From Terrabacter sp. Root181 (lineage in GTDB: Bacteria > Actinomycetota > Actinomycetes > Actinomycetales > Dermatophilaceae), in the NCBI RefSeq assembly GCF_001428505.1, contig NZ_LMHU01000005.1:515297-579296 (forward strand): 64,000 bases of DNA, read 5' to 3'. Shown here piece after piece: positions 57,777-64,000 of this stretch (its first letter is position 1; every line of letters starts with the position of its first letter). Made by a program: the position numbers and the translations under genes. The notes below the pieces were generated by a model. The model made no database searches and had not been told where the DNA came from. It worked only from the letters and a program-made list of their open reading frames with translations.

Positions 57777-57879
57777 CCCCCACCACACCACCGGATCCGG
57801 TCCACCAGGACCAGACCAGACCAACCAGCCGCCAGACCAACGAGTCGAACAGACCACACGCCGACGTGAGGAGCCGACG

Positions 57880-60800
57880 ATGCACGCACGAGGGCTGACC
57901 GGAACACTTGCCGCCTTCACGCTCGCCCTGACCGGGCAGCTCGTCGTCGCCGGTCCCGCGTCGGCGGCAACCTCGTGGTGGGTCGACAACACGACGTCCA
58001 GCTGCGCAGACACCGGGCCCGGCACGGCCGCCACTCCCTTCTGCACCATCGGCGCCGCAGCCGGCCATGCGCTGACGGCAGGCGACACCGTCACGGTCAA
58101 CCCCGGGGCGTACCCCGAACAGGTCACGGTCGGCGCCTCTGGGGTCGGCGGAGCGCCGATCCGGTTCGTGGCCTCGGGCCCCGGTGTGAACGTCGTCGGC
58201 ACACGTGACCTCTCGGCGGCCACGTGGTCGAGCCAGGCGGGCGGCATCTGGAGCACCGCCTACGCCCCACCGAGCTCGCCGAAGCAGGTCTTCGTCGACG
58301 GTGCACGACTCGCGACGGGAACGAGCGCGACGGCCCTGCCGAGCGGGTCCTTCTACTACGACGCGACCGCCAAGGTGCTCTACGTCAACACGGGTGGCCA
58401 GTCGCCGACGGGCCACGCGGTCCTCGCCGGCGCCCAGACCTACGGGTTCAACGTCGTGGGTCGCAGCAACGTCAGCATCGAGGGCTTCGACACGACCGGC
58501 CAGAACCTCGCCGGTCTGCGCGTCAGCGGCAGCAGCACCGTGTCGCTGACGAACGTCTCGAGCACGTCCAGCGGCAGCTACGGCATCCTCGTCGAGTCCT
58601 CGAGCTCGGGCATCACCGTGGCGGCGTCGACGGTCACGGCATCGGTCTCCGTGGGCATCAGGCTGAGCGCCACGACGGGCTCCACGGTCTCGGGGAGCTC
58701 AGTCTCCGGCGCGGGGAACCACGGGATCTCGCTCCAGGGCTCGTCGGGCAACGTCATCGAGCACAACGAGTCGGCACAGAACCGCGTCACGTCGGGAAGC
58801 GCCACGGCGGCCGGCATCGACGTCAACGCGACGTCGACCGACAACGTGGTCAGGGCGAACGTCGTGCACGACAACCAGGACAGCGGCATCCAGATCTACA
58901 ACGGCTCGGCCCGCGCCCTCGTTGTCCGCAACATCAGCTACGGCAACGGGAACCACGGCCTGGACACGCTGGGGTCGACGGGCGTCCGCTACGTGTCCAA
59001 CACCGCCTACGGCAACCACGACGACGGCATCTCCGTGGAGGGGCAGAGCACCGGTGCCATGTTGCGCGACAACATCTCCGTCGACAACGGCCTCACCACC
59101 GCAAGCTCCGACCTCTACGTCGAGCAGACGTCGATGACCGGGTTCTCTGCCGACAGCGACCTCATCTGGAACAGTGTGTGGACCCCGTCGGTCCGCATCG
59201 GCCTCACCCGCTACCAGACGGTCGAGAGCTTCGCCGCAGCCACCGGGCAGGAGCAGGCCGGACTCGGGCGCGACCCGCAGTTCGTCGCCGCAAGCACCCA
59301 CGACTTCCGGTTGGCGGCGCAGTCGGCGGCCATCGACGCCGCCGACACGAGCGCGAGCGGCTTCGAGCCGCTCGACCGTGCGGGCACCGCCCCGACCGAC
59401 GACCCGACCGTCGTGGACCGTGGGACGGGTACGCCGGCCTACGCCGACCGAGGCGCCCTCGAACGGATGCCGCAGGCGGGGGACTCGGGCACGAACCCTC
59501 CGCACGCCGTGCTCGTGCTCTCGGCGACCAGCGGCCAGGTGCCTCCCGCCCTCAACGTGACCGCGGACGCTCGCGGCTCGAGCGACGTCGACCTCGAGGG
59601 CATCAGCACGTACACGTTCGACTTCGGGGACGGGACCGTGGTCGGTCCCCAGACCTCCGCCGTCGCGCAGCACGGCTACGTCACGAGCGGCACCCACGTC
59701 GTGACCGTCATCGTCAGGGACACCGGTGGATCGTCGGCCACGGCCGAACACCCCGTCGTGCTCACCGACCGGCCCCTCGTGACCTACCACGTCGACCGAG
59801 GCGCGGCGTCCTGCTCGGACTCCGCTGACGGCACGAGCACCCCGTTCTGCACGATCAGCCGAGGGGCGTCGGTCGCCCTGGCCGGTGACACGGTCGTCGT
59901 GGAAGCGGGGGACTATCCGGAGCAGGTGACCCCCGCCCACACCGGGATGCGGACCGCTCCGCTGACGTTCCGCGCGAACGGTGGAGTGCGGGTCATCGGG
60001 ACGACAGACCTGTCCGCCGCGTCCCTGTGGACGGCGACGGGGACCAATGCCTGGCGCACACCCGTGTCATCGGCCTCGGCGGTGACCCAGGTCCTGCGCG
60101 ACGGCAGTCGGCTCGCGGTCGCCACCGGCGTCACCAGCACGACCTCCGGCACGTTCTTCTACGACGCCGCCGCCGGGCTGCTCTACGTCGACGTGGGCGG
60201 CGCCAGCCCGGGATCGTCGGGAACGACCGCGGCATCCACACGAACCTACGGATTCAAGCTCTGGAGTGCGGACTCCGTCGTCGTCGACGGGTTCACGACC
60301 GTGGGGCAGAACGGCGTCGGGATCAGCATCCAGGACTCGTCGGACGTCGTCGTCTCGTCGGTCCTCGCGCAACAGGCCTCGAGCTACGGCATCTCCTCGG
60401 ACCGCTCGGTCCGGACCCGCGTGTCCGGGGCGACCAGCACCGGCAACGGCTCCATCGGCATCCGCATCGCCACGAGCGCGGACGCGGTCGTGTCGTCGAA
60501 CTCGGTCTACGCCAACGGATTCCACGGAATCAGTGTGCAGTCGAGCACGGGTGCAACCGTCTCCGGCAACACCGCGCACGACAACGTCCACCCGACGCAA
60601 CGACTGGCCAACGGCATCGACGTGAGCGCGGGCTCCACGGGAGCCGTCGTCGAGCGCAACACCTCGTACTCCAACCAGGACTCGGGGATCGAGGTCTACA
60701 CCGGCTCCGACAACGCGACCGTGCGCCGCAACATCGTCCGCGACAACGGCGACCACGGGCTCGACTGCCTGGGCTCGGTGGGCGACCGCGTGATCGGCAA

Positions 60801-62370
60801 CACGGCCGTGGGCAACGCGACCGCGGGGATCAACCTCGAGGGTGGCTGCTCCGGTGCCGTCGTGGCGGACAACATCAGCGTCGACAACGCCATCGGCAGC
60901 ACCCGGACGATCGGGGACATCCGGCTCGACGAGAAGTCGAGCCCCGGATCGACCGTCGACCGCAACCTCGTCCACATGAGCAACGGCGGCCCGCTCTACG
61001 AGTGGTTCTCCGTGGCCTACCCGACCGTCGCCGGGTTCCGTTCGGCGAGCGGTCAGGGCGCGAACGACATCGCGGCCGCAGCCGGATTCGTCGACCAACC
61101 CGGACGCGACCTCGCGCTGACGCCGCAGTCGCCCGCGATCGACAGCGCCGACCTCGGCGTGGCAGGTGCCGTCTCCGACGACCACGACGGGGTCTCGCCC
61201 GTCGACGTCCTCGGAGTCCCGGACACCGGCGCCGGCACACCGCCCTACGGTGACCGTGGAGCGCTCGAGTACCACGGCGGGGCGGCAGGTGCGAGGGGCC
61301 CGACGGCAGCAGTCACGGCGACGCCGCCGAGCGGAACCGTTCCCTTGTCCGTCACGCTCTCGGCCGCGGGTTCGTCGGCCGGTGACAACGCCATCAGCAC
61401 CTACATGTTCGCGTGTGGGAACGGGACATCGGTCGGTCCGCAGACCCTCGCCACGGCGACGTGCACCTACCCGCTCGCGGGGACCTACACGGCGTCGGTG
61501 CGGGTCGTCGACACGGCCGGTCTGGCCTCGACCGCACCCGTCGCGATCGTCGCGTCGGCGCCGGCCCTTCCCCCAGCGGCCGCGCTGACCGCCACGCCCA
61601 CCTCCGGAGCCGTGCCGCTGCCCGTGGCGCTCGACGCGTCCTCGTCGACCGACCCGCAGGGCAGCGCCCTCTCGTTCGTCTTCGACTGTGGCAACGGGGC
61701 GCCCAAGGTGGGTCCGCAGTCATCGCCGTCGGCGAGCTGCACGTATGCCGTAGCAGGCACGTTCACCGCATCCGTGACCGTGACCAACGCGCTCGGTCGG
61801 ACGTCGCAGGCAACGAGGACCGTGACGGTGGCGGTGAACCAGCCGCCTACCGCGAAGCTGGCGCTGACGTCGCCGCCGGGGTCCCTCGCGCCCACCACCG
61901 CGCGGTTCGACGCCTCGGCCTCGTCCGACCCCGAGGGTCGCCCGCTCACCTTCACGTTCACGTGCGGCAACGGCACGAAGGTCGGACCCCAGGCGTCCGC
62001 CGCCGCCACGTGCAGCTATCCGGCCGGGGGCACTTTCAAGGCCCGGGTGACCGTGACCGACGACGCGGGCAACCAGGCGAACAGCCCGTTCACGACACTC
62101 GTCATCGCCTCCAACCAGCCGCCCGTGGCCGTGCTCACCGTGACCGTCGCGGGGAAGGTCGCCACGCTCAACGCGTCTGGTTCCAGCGATCCCGAGCACG
62201 GTGCGCTCACCTACACCTACCGGTGCGGGAACGGGGCTCCCGACATCGGCCCGACCACCTCGTCATCAGCACAGTGCACCTACTCGACGTCGGGCACGTA
62301 CACCCTCCGCCTGACGGTGGCGGACGCCGGCGGCCTGTCCGCGTCGACGACGACGAAGCTCCGGATCTAG
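57880..62370 (+). CDS. Large secreted beta-helix / PKD protein
   Basis: A 1,496-residue exported protein. The signal peptide is MHARGLTGTLAAFTLALTGQ with cleavage near ASA-A29. It has two right-handed parallel beta-helix modules (about 30-535 and 633-1140), each starting with a Cys pair (SCADTGPGTAATPFC and SCSDSADGTSTPFC) and followed by many G-N-x-I/V rungs. A PKD domain follows the first (537-625) and four PKD domains (about 1137-1496) follow the second. No anchoring motif is seen. The duplicated helix-PKD plan suggests an internal duplication. It may bind, cut or organise the local polysaccharide. It lies between the RtcB-like and Wzz-like genes. Confidence 0.88.
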   Translation: MHARGLTGTLAAFTLALTGQLVVAGPASAATSWWVDNTTSSCADTGPGTAATPFCTIGAAAGHALTAGDTVTVNPGAYPEQVTVGASGVGGAPIRFVASGPGVNVVGTRDLSAATWSSQAGGIWSTAYAPPSSPKQVFVDGARLATGTSATALPSGSFYYDATAKVLYVNTGGQSPTGHAVLAGAQTYGFNVVGRSNVSIEGFDTTGQNLAGLRVSGSSTVSLTNVSSTSSGSYGILVESSSSGITVAASTVTASVSVGIRLSATTGSTVSGSSVSGAGNHGISLQGSSGNVIEHNESAQNRVTSGSATAAGIDVNATSTDNVVRANVVHDNQDSGIQIYNGSARALVVRNISYGNGNHGLDTLGSTGVRYVSNTAYGNHDDGISVEGQSTGAMLRDNISVDNGLTTASSDLYVEQTSMTGFSADSDLIWNSVWTPSVRIGLTRYQTVESFAAATGQEQAGLGRDPQFVAASTHDFRLAAQSAAIDAADTSASGFEPLDRAGTAPTDDPTVVDRGTGTPAYADRGALERMPQAGDSGTNPPHAVLVLSATSGQVPPALNVTADARGSSDVDLEGISTYTFDFGDGTVVGPQTSAVAQHGYVTSGTHVVTVIVRDTGGSSATAEHPVVLTDRPLVTYHVDRGAASCSDSADGTSTPFCTISRGASVALAGDTVVVEAGDYPEQVTPAHTGMRTAPLTFRANGGVRVIGTTDLSAASLWTATGTNAWRTPVSSASAVTQVLRDGSRLAVATGVTSTTSGTFFYDAAAGLLYVDVGGASPGSSGTTAASTRTYGFKLWSADSVVVDGFTTVGQNGVGISIQDSSDVVVSSVLAQQASSYGISSDRSVRTRVSGATSTGNGSIGIRIATSADAVVSSNSVYANGFHGISVQSSTGATVSGNTAHDNVHPTQRLANGIDVSAGSTGAVVERNTSYSNQDSGIEVYTGSDNATVRRNIVRDNGDHGLDCLGSVGDRVIGNTAVGNATAGINLEGGCSGAVVADNISVDNAIGSTRTIGDIRLDEKSSPGSTVDRNLVHMSNGGPLYEWFSVAYPTVAGFRSASGQGANDIAAAAGFVDQPGRDLALTPQSPAIDSADLGVAGAVSDDHDGVSPVDVLGVPDTGAGTPPYGDRGALEYHGGAAGARGPTAAVTATPPSGTVPLSVTLSAAGSSAGDNAISTYMFACGNGTSVGPQTLATATCTYPLAGTYTASVRVVDTAGLASTAPVAIVASAPALPPAAALTATPTSGAVPLPVALDASSSTDPQGSALSFVFDCGNGAPKVGPQSSPSASCTYAVAGTFTASVTVTNALGRTSQATRTVTVAVNQPPTAKLALTSPPGSLAPTTARFDASASSDPEGRPLTFTFTCGNGTKVGPQASAAATCSYPAGGTFKARVTVTDDAGNQANSPFTTLVIASNQPPVAVLTVTVAGKVATLNASGSSDPEHGALTYTYRCGNGAPDIGPTTSSSAQCTYSTSGTYTLRLTVADAGGLSASTTTKLRI

Positions 62371-62676
62371 CAACCACCCAGCTCGGCGCCGCGACCGAGG
62401 ACAGCAGCACGACGGCGCCGTTTAACGCGGCCGGGACGACGCTCCAGCACCCCCTCCCCCCGGGATGCAGTCGCCCCGGCCGCCCGTCGTGTCCGGTGAC
62501 CGGCGTAGGCATGCAGCACGGTGGCCCGGATCCCCGCGGATCGGCAGCACTGCCTGCCACGAGGGGGTCGGTCGTTTGACGTAGTCGGGGGTCGTGTCGG
62601 CGAGCGATGTCGTGCCTCTGCGGCAGACCTAGCGTCGGTACACGAGAAGGCAGCTCGAGACACAGAGTGTGGGGAC
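62371..62676. other. Intergenic region, no gene seen
   Basis: A 306-bp gap between the beta-helix gene and the Wzz-like gene. No coding or repeat structure is apparent. It presumably carries a terminator or promoter, but neither is clear. Confidence 0.5.
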
Positions 62677-64000
62677 ATGACGATCGACGAGGCATTCCAT
62701 CGGATACTCCGGGGACACTGGCTGATCATCCTCAGCTGCATCGTCCTTCCGTTGTCTGCGGCAGTGCTGCTCGGGAGGAACGACGCCGACCTGTACGAGG
62801 CCGTGGCCCGGGTGCAGATGGGACGAGACCTGGCGGCATCCAACGTCCAGGCCGACGCGACGAGCCAGCGGGTCCTCGGCATCGCCACGAGTCCCGGGGT
62901 GGTGCGCGTCGCGCTCGACAAGGCGGGCCTGCAGGCAGACGTCGCCGGCTTCGCGGCGAACCACATCGACGTGCGCCGTGTCGGAGTGTCGCCGGTCATG
63001 GAGATCGCGGTCACCGACACGTCGCCGGGCCGGGCCGCCATCATCGCCGGCTCGCTGACCTCGGACGTCATCCAGTTCTCCAACGTCGGCGACCAGCAGA
63101 CGGTCGAACAGCGCCGCAAGGAGGTGAAGTCGCAGCTCGACGGACTGACCAAGCAGCGCCAGCAGCTCGTGTCCAGGCTCTCCCACGCCTCGCCGGGCGA
63201 CGTCCTCGCCATCCAGGCCCAGCTCAGCGCGCTCACCGCGAGCCAGACCGAGTACGAGCGTCAGCTCTCGGACCTCGACCTCGCCTTCCTGTCGAGCTCG
63301 AGGGCGGTCCTGCTCGACCCCGTTCGCCAACCGACGGTCGCGCTTCCCAAGGACACGCCGCAGAAGGGGATCCTCGTCGCGCTCATCGGTGCCCTCGTGG
63401 GGCTCGGCCTCGCGGCGACCCTCGAGACCTTCCGGCCGCGACTGCCCACTGCCCGCGCGATCGCCCGCGCGCTCGATGTGCCGCTCGTGGGCCACCTCCC
63501 TGCACGCGACGTCTCTCCGCGCACCGTCGCCGCTGCGGTACAGGCTGCAGACCGGCTGGCCCTGTTGGCACGAAGGTACGAGGCGGGGCACCTCTTCGTC
63601 GTGCCGGTCCTGGCGCGGGACGAGGACTGGGCGCGTCTGCTCGCGCCACACGTCGGCCCGTCGGCTGGTCCTGGCTCCCACCGCCTCGAGTGCTCCGTAC
63701 TGGGGAGCGAATGGGTGGACCCTGGTGAGAACCCGGTGGCCGTCATCCTCACGCCGAAGCAGCTCCTGGCTCGTGACCTCGCCCGAACGAGCGCTCTCGT
63801 GGAGGCCCTCGGGTGGCCGGTCCTCGGTGTCGTCAGCTATGAACCCGGCAGGCGCAGGCTTCGCCGCGCACCTGCCGGCGACACCGGCCGGACCGGGTCG
63901 CATCACGCCGCCGAGCACGCCGAGCACGCCGAGCACGCCGAGCACGCCGAGCACGCCGAGCACGCCGAGCACGCCGAGCACGCCGAGCACGCCGAGCACG
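62677..64000 (+). CDS. Wzz-like polysaccharide chain-length protein (3' partial)
   Basis: The frame starts at the ATG at 62677 (GGGGAC before it) and is open to the window end (441 codons). The N-terminal helix is WLIILSCIVLPLSAAVLLG; an extracytoplasmic domain with a coiled-coil (QRRKEVKSQLDGLTKQRQQL) follows; a second helix (GILVALIGALVGLGLAATL, near 231-249) leads to a cytoplasmic part. Wzz/BY-kinase adaptors have this plan. No BY-kinase Walker motif is seen in the available part. The tail becomes a repeated AEH tripeptide that continues past the window end. Confidence 0.88.
   Translation, partial: MTIDEAFHRILRGHWLIILSCIVLPLSAAVLLGRNDADLYEAVARVQMGRDLAASNVQADATSQRVLGIATSPGVVRVALDKAGLQADVAGFAANHIDVRRVGVSPVMEIAVTDTSPGRAAIIAGSLTSDVIQFSNVGDQQTVEQRRKEVKSQLDGLTKQRQQLVSRLSHASPGDVLAIQAQLSALTASQTEYERQLSDLDLAFLSSSRAVLLDPVRQPTVALPKDTPQKGILVALIGALVGLGLAATLETFRPRLPTARAIARALDVPLVGHLPARDVSPRTVAAAVQAADRLALLARRYEAGHLFVVPVLARDEDWARLLAPHVGPSAGPGSHRLECSVLGSEWVDPGENPVAVILTPKQLLARDLARTSALVEALGWPVLGVVSYEPGRRRLRRAPAGDTGRTGSHHAAEHAEHAEHAEHAEHAEHAEHAEHAEHAEH
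63910..64000 (+). repeat. Ten tandem 9-bp repeats (AEH codons)
   Basis: Ten exact GCCGAGCAC units run from 63910 to 63999 and continue to the window end; they encode Ala-Glu-His. The unit length keeps the reading frame, so copy-number change would alter tail length without a frameshift. Confidence 0.92.

Overview
The window is a chromosomal segment of a very GC-rich actinobacterium. The gene set (FolP-type DHPS, EtfD-like iron-sulfur protein, GTP-dependent PEPCK, LCP protein, NlpC/P60 hydrolase behind a c-di-AMP riboswitch, a cysteine-free L33 behind a Zur-like box, DUF6458/DUF6767/DUF6328 proteins) fits Micrococcales, plausibly Intrasporangiaceae. That assignment rests on protein character alone; no 16S rRNA gene is present.

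Layout. 1-12 kb: end of a CopD/CtaG copper/oxidase-assembly gene, a MerR regulator, a nitrilase, a thioredoxin-NHL protein, two broken genes (an amber-interrupted membrane protein and a frameshifted ABATE/CGNR regulator), an acyltransferase-3, a double GNAT and an acyl-CoA dehydrogenase. 12-20 kb: an unusual tRNA-Gly(UCC), an FBP/FusB-like protein, the riboswitch-NlpC/P60 unit, a DUF6345-like protein, tRNA-Gly(CCC), an SMP-30 protein, an AAA+ ATPase and dcd. 20-24 kb: a four-gene OpuC-type osmoprotectant ABC operon with overlapping start and stop codons. 24-33 kb: the L33 paralogue, a prolyl aminopeptidase with a G15 tract, a GAF-type activator with its likely targets (aldehyde dehydrogenase and DUF779), and an uncharacterised three-gene cupredoxin-like cluster. 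33-45 kb: etfD-like, cysK-cysE, tRNA-Ser(UGA), a 36-codon gene, folP, csp, an LCP gene, tRNA-Ser(GCU), a 6 x 32-bp tandem repeat and pckG.

45.8-50.9 kb is a decayed integrative element. It starts in the 3' end of tRNA-Arg(ACG), carries a frameshifted tyrosine integrase next to attL, and ends in a 37-bp att-like copy (34/37 identical) 5,073 bp away. Inside are an unusual protein of four tandem cold-shock domains, two IS110-type transposase fragments, a membrane protein and a secreted protein.

51.5-64 kb is an exopolysaccharide-type locus: a sensorless histidine kinase, a NarL-type regulator, a second regulator with a degenerate receiver, a DegT aminotransferase, a CapD/FlaA1-like dehydratase, a divergent RtcB-like protein, a 1,496-residue secreted beta-helix/PKD protein and a Wzz-like protein that runs off the window end in an AEH repeat.

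At the whole-window scale, the octamer GTATGCCG occurs about 34 times on both strands against about 2 expected from composition. It forces rare codons inside genes, occurs in longer conserved contexts between genes, and is absent across the 45.6-53.7 kb interval that includes the element. The top candidates for undescribed biology are this octamer, the RtcB-like protein in the polysaccharide locus, the four-CSD protein and the atypical tRNA-Gly.
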